A stretch of 64,000 nucleotides of DNA from Streptomyces smaragdinus (GCF_009604385.1 NZ_WEGJ01000005.1:186001-250000); one strand, 5' to 3'. Shown: positions 48,406-57,506, counted from the stretch's first letter. A program made the numbers and translations. Notes: generated from the letters alone by a model not told the origin.

Positions 48406-51400
48406 GTGCACCGGACATGCGTCAGCCCCGTACTCGTCGGCCGCAGGACCGAGCTCGACCGGCTGCTCGCCGCCCTCGCGAACGCCGCCGCGGGGACGCC
48501 CCAGCGGCTGCTGATCGCCGGCGAGGCGGGCATCGGCAAGACCCGGCTGCTGGAGGAGTTCCTCGCCGCCGCCCGCCGCGACGGCGCGGTGACCGCCGTG
48601 GGCGGATGTCTGGAACTCGGCGCCGAAGGCCTGCCGTTCGCCCCCTTCGCGACCGCCCTGCGCACCCTGCACCGGTCCCTGCCCGCAGAGGTCGCCGAGG
48701 CCGCCGCCGGCCGCGAGGCGGAGCTGGCCCGCCTGCTGCCCGATCTGGCGCCCGCCCCGCCCGCTGCCGACGGCGACCGCTACGACGCCGAGAGCAAGGG
48801 ACGGCTCTTCGAACTCACCGGACAGCTGCTGGAACGCCTCGCCCGGGACCGTACGGTCGTGCTGGCCGTCGAGGACCTGCACTGGTCCGACCGTTCGACC
48901 CGTGAGCTGCTGGGCTACCTGGTCCGTTCGGTGCGGAGCACCCGCCTGGCGGTGCTGGCCACGTACCGCTCCGACGACGTCCACCGCCGCCACCCCCTGC
49001 GCCCCTTCCTCGCCGAACTGGAACGGCTGCGCACCGTCGAGCGCATCGACCTCGCCCGCCTCACCCGCGACGAGGTCTCCGGCCAGCTCGCCGCCATCAC
49101 CGGCCGCCCGCCGGCGCCGCGGCTGGTCGACGAGGTGTTCCGGCGCTCCGACGGCAACCCCTTCTTCGTCGAGGAACTCCTCGCGCTCACCGGCGAGGGC
49201 GGCGCCGACCTCAGCAGCTCCCTGCGCGACCTGCTGCTCGTACGCGTCGAAACCCTCCCCGAGGAGTCCCAGCGGGTGCTGCGGCTGGCCGCCGAGGCCG
49301 GCTCCACCGTCGAGTTCGGGCTGCTCCTCGCCGTGTCGGGGCTCGGCGAGGAAGAGCTTCTCGCCGCCCTGCGCCCCGCCGTCGACGCCGGACTGCTGCG
49401 CCCCGCCGAGGACACCGCCGACGGCTACCGCTTCCGGCACGCCCTGCTGCGCGAGGCCGTCGGCGACGATCTGCTGCCCGGCGAACGCCCCCGCCTCAAC
49501 CGGCGCTACGCCGAGGCGCTGGAGGCCGACCCCGCCCTCGCCCGGCCGGAGGAGCGGGCCGGCCGGCTGGCCAGCTACTGGCACCGCGCCGGGGACGCCG
49601 CCCGGGCGCTGCCCGCCGCGCTGGAGGCGGCCGGGGAGGCCTGCCACCGGCATGCGTTCGCCGAACAACTCGTCATGCTGCGGCGGGCGATCGAACTGTG
49701 GGACCGGGTGCCGCGGGAAGACCTCCCCGGGCTGACCGGCGGCTGGGCCGAGGCGTACCCGGCGCGCGCGGAGAGTCACACGCCCGCCGACGACTACCTC
49801 GACCTGCTCGCCGAGGCCGCGGTCGCCGCCCGCCTCGACGACGACGTGGAGAGCTCCGCGACGCTGGTGAAGCAGGCCCTGCGGACCCTCGACGACACCC
49901 GGGACCCGGAGCGCGCGGCCTGGTTTTGGCTGGAGGCCTCCTGGCACACCATCGCCGCCGGCCGCGGCGACGGCTGGCGCGAGCTCGCCCGGGCCATCGA
50001 ACTGGTCGAGGACCGGCCGCCGTCCGCCGTCAAGGCCGACGTGCTGGCCCGCGCCGCGCTGTGGCGGATGCTCAACACCCCCGACGAGGAGGGACTGCGG
50101 CTCGGCGAACAGGCGGCGGACCTCGCCCGGCACGTGGCGGCGCACGAGGTCGAGCTGCAGGCCAGGATCACCCTCGCCGTCCTGCACTCCGACACCGGGG
50201 ACCACGACCGCGCCGTCCGCGAGCTGTACGGGCTGCGCGAGGAGGCCGCCCGGACGGGCGCGCCCGGGCCCATCGCCCGCGTGCACACCAATCTGACGTC
50301 CGTGCTGTGCCTCGCCGGACGCTTCCGGGAGGCGATCGAGGCGGGGCGGATCGGTCTGGAGGCAGCCGCCCGGGCGGGGCTGCGCGACGCGCTCGCGAGC
50401 ATCGGGCAGAACATGGTCGACGCGCTGCTGTCCGTCGGCGAGTGGGACGAGGCCGAGCGGCGCCTCGTCCAGACCCGGCCCTACCAGGGCCAGGCCCGCA
50501 GCCGGGCGGGCGGTGACCTGGTGGCGGCGTATCTGGCGATGTACCGGGGTGACCTGGAGCGCACCGCCGAGCTCTTCGCCCGTTCCCGGACGTACATCAG
50601 TACGGAGAAGCTGGAGCCGCAGGCCGAGTTTCCCGTCGCGCTGGTCGAGGCCTGGGTGGCGCGGCAGCGGCGGCGGTTCGACGAGGCGCGGACGGTGGTA
50701 CGGGACGCGCTCGCGCAGCGGCCGGAGTTCGGGCACGAGGCGAGCGTGTGGGCGCTGATGGCGTCCGCCGCCGAGGGCGAGGCGGAGGCGCAGGGTGACC
50801 CGGCGGCCGCGGCGGGCCGCGCGCGGTTCCTCGACGATCTGGCGGCGGCGGCCGCCGAGCTGCCCGCGCCGAGCACCCTGGCCCGGGCCGACGCCGCCGC
50901 GTTCGCGGCCCAGCTGGCCCGGGCGCGCGGCGGCGCCGACGCCGGCCTGTGGACGGCGGCCCTGGCGGCGCTCGAGCCCGTGGAGCGGCCGTACGAGCGG
51001 GCCCGGCTGTCGCTGCGGCTGGCGGAGACGCTGCTCGCCTCGGGCGGCAACCGGGAGCGGGCGGCCGAACTCCTGCGTCCGGCGCGGGAACTGGCGGTAC
51101 GGCTCGGGGCGGAGCCGCTGCTCACGGAGGTGGACGCGGTGGCGGCGCGGGCGCGGCTCTCGTTGACCGCGGACTCGGATGCGGACTCTGTGTCGGGGGA
51201 TCCGGTGGAGGCGTTCGGGCTGACGGCGCGGGAGCGGGATGTGCTGCGGTTGGTGTCGGCGGGGCGTACGAACCGGCAGATAGCGGAGGAGTTGTTCATC
51301 TCGCCGAAGACGGCGTCGGTGCATGTGTCGAATCTGATGGCGAAGCTGGGGGTCTCGGGGCGGGGAGAGGCGGCCGCGCTGGCGCACCGGATGCGGCTGT

Positions 51401-51408
51401 TCACCTGA
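48406..51408 (+). CDS. Large ATP-binding LuxR-family (LAL) regulator 3
   Basis: 1000 residues from GTG 48406. Walker A IAGEAGIGKTRLLEEF (about 37-52), Walker B VVLAVEDLHWSDRSTREL, AVLATYRSDDVHRRHPLRPF, a TPR-like middle and a LuxR helix-turn-helix at about 935-997. It is the closest relative of LAL 1 in the array and shares exact 66-nt and 150-nt DNA segments with it. No small basic protein precedes it; its upstream neighbour is the divergent DinB gene. Confidence 0.88.
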   Translation: MHRTCVSPVLVGRRTELDRLLAALANAAAGTPQRLLIAGEAGIGKTRLLEEFLAAARRDGAVTAVGGCLELGAEGLPFAPFATALRTLHRSLPAEVAEAAAGREAELARLLPDLAPAPPAADGDRYDAESKGRLFELTGQLLERLARDRTVVLAVEDLHWSDRSTRELLGYLVRSVRSTRLAVLATYRSDDVHRRHPLRPFLAELERLRTVERIDLARLTRDEVSGQLAAITGRPPAPRLVDEVFRRSDGNPFFVEELLALTGEGGADLSSSLRDLLLVRVETLPEESQRVLRLAAEAGSTVEFGLLLAVSGLGEEELLAALRPAVDAGLLRPAEDTADGYRFRHALLREAVGDDLLPGERPRLNRRYAEALEADPALARPEERAGRLASYWHRAGDAARALPAALEAAGEACHRHAFAEQLVMLRRAIELWDRVPREDLPGLTGGWAEAYPARAESHTPADDYLDLLAEAAVAARLDDDVESSATLVKQALRTLDDTRDPERAAWFWLEASWHTIAAGRGDGWRELARAIELVEDRPPSAVKADVLARAALWRMLNTPDEEGLRLGEQAADLARHVAAHEVELQARITLAVLHSDTGDHDRAVRELYGLREEAARTGAPGPIARVHTNLTSVLCLAGRFREAIEAGRIGLEAAARAGLRDALASIGQNMVDALLSVGEWDEAERRLVQTRPYQGQARSRAGGDLVAAYLAMYRGDLERTAELFARSRTYISTEKLEPQAEFPVALVEAWVARQRRRFDEARTVVRDALAQRPEFGHEASVWALMASAAEGEAEAQGDPAAAAGRARFLDDLAAAAAELPAPSTLARADAAAFAAQLARARGGADAGLWTAALAALEPVERPYERARLSLRLAETLLASGGNRERAAELLRPARELAVRLGAEPLLTEVDAVAARARLSLTADSDADSVSGDPVEAFGLTARERDVLRLVSAGRTNRQIAEELFISPKTASVHVSNLMAKLGVSGRGEAAALAHRMRLFT
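48951..49016 (+). repeat. 66-nt segment identical in LAL 1 and LAL 3 (copy 2)
   Basis: It is identical to 41831-41896. Confidence 0.75.
51198..51347 (+). repeat. 150-nt segment identical in LAL 1 and LAL 3 (copy 2)
   Basis: It is identical to 44084-44233 over the linker and DNA-binding domain; differences resume at once on the 3' side. Confidence 0.85.
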
Positions 51409-51484
51409 CGTGGTCGCGGACTAAGGCGGCTGTGGGCCCGTCTGAGGTATCGGCCTACCCCTTCTGAGGGTTTCGCCGCCGGCG

Positions 51485-51540
51485 AGATGCGGCAGGTGCC
51501 CGATGTGGGGCGCCCACCTGGGACGGGACGCTGGAAGCAC
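51485..51540 (+). repeat. 56-nt conserved element upstream of small basic protein 2
   Basis: Gapless counterpart of 44383-44438, ending about 33 nt before the small ORF. Confidence 0.55.
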
Positions 51541-51573
51541 GACGAAGGACCAGCCCCGGCCGAGGAGCCCGCC

Positions 51574-51729
51574 ATGCTGCACCAGGACCTGATGAACGCC
51601 CGTGTGACCGCCGCCCTGTGCCGTGCCGAGCAGCGCCGGCTGGCCCGGGACGCCCGTGCCGCGGCCGGGTCCGCCGATCGTGCCGGGACGGTACGGGCCC
51701 GTCGTGACGCGTACGAGCGGGCGGCATGA
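51574..51729 (+). CDS. Small basic protein 2, upstream of LAL 4
   Basis: 51 residues (MLHQDLMNARVTAALCRAEQ, RRLARDARAAAGSADR, ARRDAYERAA), Arg/Ala-rich and predicted helical. GAGGAG precedes the ATG; an in-frame ATG at 51487 would give 80 residues. It shares the A-E-Q-x-R-R/H-L-A-R core with small protein 1 and the same position before an LAL gene. The LAL 4 frame overlaps its end if ATG 51726 is used. Function unknown. Confidence 0.65.
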   Translation: MLHQDLMNARVTAALCRAEQRRLARDARAAAGSADRAGTVRARRDAYERAA

Positions 51730-51784
51730 CCTCCCCGGCCCCGGAGTTGTCCACAGGCCTCGACGCCGAGTCGGTCCTCGATGG

Positions 51785-51790
51785 CATGCT
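51785..51790 (+). promoter_or_regulatory. CATGCT box 7 nt before LAL regulator 4
   Basis: It matches the LAL 3 hexamer exactly and supports ATG 51798 as the start. Confidence 0.4.
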
Positions 51791-51797
51791 CAAGGGC

Positions 51798-54700
51798 ATG
51801 GAAACCTCCCGGACCAGCCCCGTGTTCGTCGGACGCGCCGACGAACTGCGCATCCTCGGCGAGGCCTTGACGGAGGCCGGCCGGGGCGAGCCCCGCGCCG
51901 TCCTCGTCGGCGGAGAGGCCGGCGTCGGCAAAACCCGGCTGCTGGCGGAGTTCCTGACGGCCGCCGCCGCGGACGGCGCCGTCACCGTTCTCGGCGGCTG
52001 CGTCGAGACGGGCGCCGAGGGCCTCCCGTTCCATCCGGTCGCCACGGCCCTGCGCGGGCTGCGCCGCCGGCTCGGACCCGAGCTCGCCGAGGCCGCGGCC
52101 GGACAGGAGGGCGAGCTCGCCCGGCTGCTGCCCGAGCTCGGCGAGCCGACCGCCGCCGTGTCCGACACCGACGGCCGCGCCCGGCTCTTTGAGCTCACCG
52201 TCCGGCTGCTCGAGGGCCTGGCGCAGGGCCGCACCCTCGTGCTGGCGCTGGAGGACCTGCACTGGGCGGACCGCTCCACCCGCGAGCTGCTCAGCTATCT
52301 GCTGCGCTCCGCCCGCGACAGCCGCCTCCTCGTCGTCGCCACCTACCGCTCCGACGACCTGCACCGCCGCCATCCGCTGCGCCCCGCCCTCGCCGAGTAC
52401 GAACGGCTGCGCAGCGTCCGCCGGTTCGAGCTGCCCCGCTTCGACCGCGCCGAGGTCCGCAGCCAGATCGCCGCCTTCACCGGCGAGCAGCCCGCCGACC
52501 AGCTGCTCGACCGCGTCTTCGAACGCTCCGGCGGCAACGCCTTCTTCGTCGAGGAGCTCGCCCGCTCCCTCGGCGACGGCCTGCCCAGCGGCATCAGCGA
52601 CTCGCTGCGCGATCTGCTGCTCGTCCGGATAGAGGGCCTGCCGGAGCCCGTGCAGCGCGTGGTGCGGATCGCCGCCCAGGGCGGCGGCGCCGTCGAGTTC
52701 CGGCTGCTCGCCACCGTCAGCGGCCTCGGTGAGGACGAACTGATCGACACCCTGCGCACCGCCGTCGGGGCCAGCGTCCTGCAGCCCTGCGACGACGAGT
52801 GCTTCTGCTTCCGCCACGCCCTGATGCGCGAGGCCGTCGCCGACGACCTGCTCCCCGGCGAGCGGACCCGCCTCAGCCGGCGCTACGCCGAGGCGCTGGA
52901 GGCCGACCCCGCCCTCGTCCGCGCCGAGGAGTTCGCCGCACGGCTCGCGGGCTACTGGTACCACGCGCACGACCCGGCCAAGGCCCTGCCCGCCGTCATA
53001 TCCGCCGCGGCGGCCTCCCGCGGCCGGCACGCCTACGCCGAGCAGCTCGCCCTGCTGGAGCGGGCGCTGGAGCTGTGGGACGACACCCCCGAGGACATCC
53101 GTACGGCCGCCCTGCGGCGCGGCGTGGACGAGGGGCTGTGCCGGCCGATATCGACCGAGCACCGCGGCGACTTCGCCGATCTGCTCGCCGCCGTGGCCGT
53201 CGCCGCCCGCCACGCCGGGGAACGCGAGCGCGCCCTGGCCCTCGGCAAGCGGGCGCTGCGCCTGCTCGAGGGCGACCCGTCCCCGGCCGCCGGAGCCCGC
53301 CCGGCCGCCGCGGACCCGATCCGCGCGGCCTGGTTCTGGAGCGAGCGCTACCAGCTGATGCGCGAGCTGTCCCGCTCCGACGGCTGGGCCGAGATCGCCC
53401 GGGCCCAGGAGCTGGTCAAGGGCCTGCCGCCGTCCCCCGTCCACGCCGAGGTGCTCGCCGACGCCGCGCACTGGGGCGCCCTCCACCAGCCGGGCCCCGG
53501 CGCCCTGGAGTCCGCCCGGCAGGCGGTGGAGCTGGCCCGGATGACCGGGGCCCGCGACACCGAGCTGGCCGCGACGGTCACCCTGGGCTGGCTCACCCTG
53601 GACGCCGGCGGCGTGGACGAGGGGCTCGACCTGGTCCGCGAGGTCGCCGCCACCGAGATCGCCCCCGGCACGCTCAGCACCGTCGTGCGCTCCCACGGGA
53701 ACGTGGCCGACATGCTGCTCGGCATCGGCCGGTTCACCGAGTCCGTGCGGGCCGGCGAGGAGGGCGTGGCGCTGGCCCAGTGGCACGGGCTGCCGGAGGT
53801 CGCCGCCTGGATCGGCGGCAATCTGGGCGAGGCGCTGATGGCCCTGGGCCGCTGGGACGAGGCCGACCGCGCCCTGCGCCTCGCCCACGACCGGCGGGGG
53901 ATCAGCGCCCGCACCCGCGGCCAGATCGAGGGGCACCTCGCCGATCTGGCGCTGGCGCGCGGCGACTTCGCCGGGGCCCGCCGACTGCTCGAGGCCGCCG
54001 CCGCGAGCTTCGGCGACGTCTACCCCGAGCCCCAGCACACCCTGCCGTGCGCCCGTACGGCCATCGGCATCGCCGCCGCCGACGGCCGCATCCTCGACGC
54101 CCGCACCCTCGCCGAGGAGGCCGTCGGCGACGGCATCGCGCCCGGCCTGCAGCGCTACGGCTGGCCGCTGCTGTACGCGGCGGCCGCGGCGGAGGCCCGG
54201 GCGCGGGGGCTCCCGGTCGCGGAGCTGGGCCGTCCGGCCGCCGTGGACCGGCTGCGCAAGGCCATGCGACGGCTGCCGCAGTTCGTGCCGCTGTGGGCGG
54301 GGCTGGCGCTGATGACGGAGGCCGAGCTGCGCACCGCCACCGGGCAGGACGCCGTGGCCCGCTGGGAGGAGGCGGTGGCCGCGGTGCAGCCCCTGGGGTA
54401 TCCGGAGCTGCTGGTCACCGCCCGGCTCAGGCTGGCGGAGGCGCTGGTCACCGAGGGCGCCGCGGACGCCCGCGGCCGGGCCGGCGAGCTGCTGCGGCCG
54501 GCCGAGTCGGGAGCCGCGTCCCTGGGCGCCGGGCCGCTGCGGACCCGCGTCGCGCAGCTCGCCGGCCGGGCCCGGATCCCGCTGCAGGAGACCGCGGCGG
54601 CGCCGCCCGCCCCGGCGGACGCGCTGGGGCTGACCGCCCGCGAGCTCGACGTCCTGCGGCTCGTCGCGGCCGGCCGGAGCAACCGGCAGATCGCCGAGGA

Positions 54701-54833
54701 GCTGTTCATCTCACCCAAGACGGCCAGCGTCCACGTGTCCAACATCCTCGCCAAGCTGGGCGCCTCCGGCCGCGGCGAGGCGGCGGCCCTGGCACACCGG
54801 CTGGGGGTGTTCGACCCGCCCCGCGTCAGCTGA
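51798..54833 (+). CDS. Large ATP-binding LuxR-family (LAL) regulator 4
   Basis: 1011 residues from ATG 51798 (METSRTSPVFVGRADEL). ATG 51726 is in frame and overlaps the small gene by 4 nt, so a coupled longer form is possible. Walker A VGGEAGVGKTRLLAEF, Walker B LVLALEDLHWADRSTREL, VVATYRSDDLHRRHPLRPA, TPR-like middle, and a LuxR domain at about 943-1005 with LTARELDVLRLVAAGRSNRQIAEELFISPKTASV. Its helix-turn-helix is the most diverged of the four (AAGRSN, NILAKLGAS). The 3' end overlaps the convergent lipoprotein gene by 8 nt. Confidence 0.87.
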   Translation: METSRTSPVFVGRADELRILGEALTEAGRGEPRAVLVGGEAGVGKTRLLAEFLTAAAADGAVTVLGGCVETGAEGLPFHPVATALRGLRRRLGPELAEAAAGQEGELARLLPELGEPTAAVSDTDGRARLFELTVRLLEGLAQGRTLVLALEDLHWADRSTRELLSYLLRSARDSRLLVVATYRSDDLHRRHPLRPALAEYERLRSVRRFELPRFDRAEVRSQIAAFTGEQPADQLLDRVFERSGGNAFFVEELARSLGDGLPSGISDSLRDLLLVRIEGLPEPVQRVVRIAAQGGGAVEFRLLATVSGLGEDELIDTLRTAVGASVLQPCDDECFCFRHALMREAVADDLLPGERTRLSRRYAEALEADPALVRAEEFAARLAGYWYHAHDPAKALPAVISAAAASRGRHAYAEQLALLERALELWDDTPEDIRTAALRRGVDEGLCRPISTEHRGDFADLLAAVAVAARHAGERERALALGKRALRLLEGDPSPAAGARPAAADPIRAAWFWSERYQLMRELSRSDGWAEIARAQELVKGLPPSPVHAEVLADAAHWGALHQPGPGALESARQAVELARMTGARDTELAATVTLGWLTLDAGGVDEGLDLVREVAATEIAPGTLSTVVRSHGNVADMLLGIGRFTESVRAGEEGVALAQWHGLPEVAAWIGGNLGEALMALGRWDEADRALRLAHDRRGISARTRGQIEGHLADLALARGDFAGARRLLEAAAASFGDVYPEPQHTLPCARTAIGIAAADGRILDARTLAEEAVGDGIAPGLQRYGWPLLYAAAAAEARARGLPVAELGRPAAVDRLRKAMRRLPQFVPLWAGLALMTEAELRTATGQDAVARWEEAVAAVQPLGYPELLVTARLRLAEALVTEGAADARGRAGELLRPAESGAASLGAGPLRTRVAQLAGRARIPLQETAAAPPAPADALGLTARELDVLRLVAAGRSNRQIAEELFISPKTASVHVSNILAKLGASGRGEAAALAHRLGVFDPPRVS

Positions 54834-55968
54834 CCTCGAGCCGCAGGATCCGGTCGTCGCCCTTGCCGGGGGAGCCGCGGCCGTCGGTCTCGCTGCTGAC
54901 GAGCCACAGCCCCCCGTCCTCCGTGGCCACGACGGTACGCAGCCGCCCGTACTCACCCTCCAGGAAGGCCTGCGGCTCTGCCGACGGCCGCGCCCCGGAC
55001 AGCGGGATCCGCCACAGCCGCTCCCCGCGCAGCCCCGCCATCCACACCGAGCCCTTGGCGACGGCGATCCCGCTGGGCGACGCCTCGTCCGTGGACCACT
55101 GCGCGACCGGGTCCGTGAAGTCCCCGCCCCCGCCCTTGCCCTCGGCCTCGGGCCAGCCGTAGTTGTGACCCGGCTCGATCAGGTTCAGCTCGTCCCAGGT
55201 GCTCTGGCCGAACTCCGACGCCCACAGCCGCTTGTCCGCGTCCCAGGCCAGCCCCTGCACATTGCGGTGCCCCCAGCTGTACACGACCGACCCCGGATCG
55301 GGATTGCCCCGCGCCGGCTCGCCGTCCGGCGTCATCCGCAGGATCTTGCCGCCCAGCGACGACCTGTCCTGCGCCAGCTCGGTGTTCCCGGACTCGCCCG
55401 TCCCCGCGTACAGCATCCGGTCCGGGCCGAAGGCGATCCGCCCGCCGTTGTGGTTCGGGCCGTGCGGGATGCCCCGCAGCACCACGTCCGGCGCCCCTAG
55501 CTGCTGCCCCTCCGGCTCCTTCGGCCGGTACATCATCTTCACGATCCGGTTGTCCGACGCGGAGGTGAAGTACGCGTACAGCATGCCGTCGTCGGGCCCC
55601 AGCGCCAGCCCCAGCAGCCCGCCCTCGTTGTCGGGCGCCACCCCGGGCACCTCGCCGACCTCCGACTTCCGCCCGTCCTTCGCCGAGACCCGCAGGATCT
55701 TCCCGGTGTCGCGGGAGGACACCAGCAGATCGCCGCCGGGCAGCGGCGCCAGCCCCCAAGGCGAGTCGAGCCCGGTGGCCACGGTCGCCGCGACCCGCAC
55801 CGTCCCCTTCGCGGGCGGTGCCTTCGGACCGGGCGCGGCGGACCCCGTGCCCCGGGCCTTCGACTCCCGCGACGGTCCCGGATCCCCGCCGTCACCCCCG
55901 TCCGACGTACAGCCCGCGAGGAGCAGTCCGACGGCGGCGAGTACGGCGGTCACAGTGCGGCGTTGCAC
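54826..55968 (-). CDS. PQQ-dependent glucose/sorbosone dehydrogenase-like lipoprotein
   Basis: 380 residues. The signal ends in the lipobox LLAGC (VTAVLAAVGLLLAGCTS), so it is lipid-anchored outside. The six-bladed soluble glucose dehydrogenase fold is marked by VATGLDSPWGLAPLPGGDLLVSSRD, NEGGLLGLALGPDD, IPHGPNHNGGRIAFGPDRMLYAGTGESGN, VYSWGHRNVQGLAWD and EFGQSTWDELNLIEPGHNYGWP. Such proteins oxidise aldose sugars with PQQ, though many actinomycete members are uncharacterised. GTG 55968 has GAGAGGA upstream. Confidence 0.9.
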   Translation of the reverse strand: MQRRTVTAVLAAVGLLLAGCTSDGGDGGDPGPSRESKARGTGSAAPGPKAPPAKGTVRVAATVATGLDSPWGLAPLPGGDLLVSSRDTGKILRVSAKDGRKSEVGEVPGVAPDNEGGLLGLALGPDDGMLYAYFTSASDNRIVKMMYRPKEPEGQQLGAPDVVLRGIPHGPNHNGGRIAFGPDRMLYAGTGESGNTELAQDRSSLGGKILRMTPDGEPARGNPDPGSVVYSWGHRNVQGLAWDADKRLWASEFGQSTWDELNLIEPGHNYGWPEAEGKGGGGDFTDPVAQWSTDEASPSGIAVAKGSVWMAGLRGERLWRIPLSGARPSAEPQAFLEGEYGRLRTVVATEDGGLWLVSSETDGRGSPGKGDDRILRLEVS

Positions 55969-56066
55969 GTCGGTTCCTCTCGTCGGGCGGTCCCGGTCAG
56001 GACATCACACCGAGAAGTTCCCCGCCCCCCGGCGCCCGGTACCGCGTCCTGTCCGTGACCCGCCCC

Positions 56067-57506
56067 TCATCCCAGCCGGCGTATCTCCCCGCGGATCCGG
56101 TAGAAGCCGCCCGACGCGGCGTGCACCCCGTCCACCACATAGCGCGCGCCCGGCACCCGTACGGAACGCGGGAACTGCACGTTCCAGTCCCGCTGATAGC
56201 CCTCCGACACGATGTGCACACGCACCCGTCCGCCCTCCTGCACGCACTCCAGCACCACCTCGCCGGCCGTCGGCGCGCTGACCGTGGCCACCGTCGTCGC
56301 CGGCGTGTACGTGGGCAGCGCCGCCTGGAGCTTGACGTCCACCGGGACCGGCACGCTGCCCCCCTGGGCCGCGGTGACGGCGGCCTCGCTCGCGTCGATG
56401 CAGATCAGCGACCCCTCCGTGGTGACGACGTACAGCTTCTCGTCGTGATACTGCATCGACAGCGCCGAGCCGTCGCCCGTCCCGAGCTTCCACAGCCGGG
56501 TGCCGCCCTCGTCGAAGCAGTACACCGACGACGCCGCGTCACCGGCGAACACATAGCGCCCGCCCGGCGCCGTGGCGCACGAGTAGACGGCGGAGTCGCA
56601 CCGGTACTCCGCCTCCAGCACCCCACCGGCCTTCGCCAGCCGCTGCACCCGCCGGTGCGACGTCCCGGCGTACACCGCCGTGTCCTCCTGCCAGCCGAAG
56701 AGCACCCCGCCGTCGGTCCGGGTGTGCCACAGCTCCCGCCCGCCGTCGGGGGTGTAGGCCGTGACGCCCTGGGTGTGCCCGTGATACACCGCCCGGTCGT
56801 CGGCCCGTACCAGCCAGGCGTGTTCACCGGAGCTGTTGCGCGCCCACTGGTGCTCGTCCTCGTGGTCGATCACGGTGAGCCGGCCTGCGCGGTCGGCGAC
56901 GTTCAGGATGCCCTCGTGGATGTCGAGCCAGAAGATGTCGACGTCCGCGTTGATGTCGTACGCCGCGAAGGGGACCTTGGAGGACAGGTCGTAGACCCGG
57001 CCGTCGTCGCACCCCGCGTAGATCCAGAACTCGTCGGCGACCAGGCACTTCACCCCCTCGGGCAGCTGGAACCGGGAATGCACCGAGCCGTCGTGGCCGA
57101 GGGTGAACACATCTCCCGCCTGGTTCCCCACCCAGCAGCGGTCCTCGTCGATGTGGATGCCGAACGCCGCCGCCCCGGTGGCGAAGCGCCACAGCACCGG
57201 CGCCGTCGCCCGCGCGGTGGAGGGCGCGGACGTCGTCTGCCGCCGGGTGACCGAGCGGGGCGCGCGCTGCCCCTGCACCGCGGGCGCGTACCCCTTGCGG
57301 ACCTTCTCCCCGATCTTCTTGGCGGCGGCGGAACGGGCCTTCTGCCAGGTGGGGAAGGACGAGCGCTGCACCGAACCGGCCGCGCCGATCCGCCCGTAGC
57401 GGATGGTCACCTCGGTGCCGTCCACCACGACCTCGTAGAACTTGTGCGCGCCGCCGCCCTCTTCGGACAGCTCCAGGTACGTCCGGTCCGAGACCGTGGC
57501 AGACAT
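56067..57506 (-). CDS. WGR-domain protein with PQQ-like beta-propeller
   Basis: 479 residues. Residues about 8-75 form a WGR domain (YLELSEEGGGAHKFYEVVVDGTEVTIRYGRIGAAGSVQ, in which the WGR triplet is YGR), known in PARPs and MolR-type proteins for nucleic-acid or protein contacts. A propeller of repeated short blades follows (VLWRFATGAAAFGIHIDEDRCWVG, VFTLGHDGSVHSRFQLPEG, GRVYDLSS, RELWHTRTDGG, SLICIDASE). No signal peptide. GGGAGGG lies 7 nt before the ATG. Function unknown. Confidence 0.8.
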   Translation of the reverse strand: MSATVSDRTYLELSEEGGGAHKFYEVVVDGTEVTIRYGRIGAAGSVQRSSFPTWQKARSAAAKKIGEKVRKGYAPAVQGQRAPRSVTRRQTTSAPSTARATAPVLWRFATGAAAFGIHIDEDRCWVGNQAGDVFTLGHDGSVHSRFQLPEGVKCLVADEFWIYAGCDDGRVYDLSSKVPFAAYDINADVDIFWLDIHEGILNVADRAGRLTVIDHEDEHQWARNSSGEHAWLVRADDRAVYHGHTQGVTAYTPDGGRELWHTRTDGGVLFGWQEDTAVYAGTSHRRVQRLAKAGGVLEAEYRCDSAVYSCATAPGGRYVFAGDAASSVYCFDEGGTRLWKLGTGDGSALSMQYHDEKLYVVTTEGSLICIDASEAAVTAAQGGSVPVPVDVKLQAALPTYTPATTVATVSAPTAGEVVLECVQEGGRVRVHIVSEGYQRDWNVQFPRSVRVPGARYVVDGVHAASGGFYRIRGEIRRLG

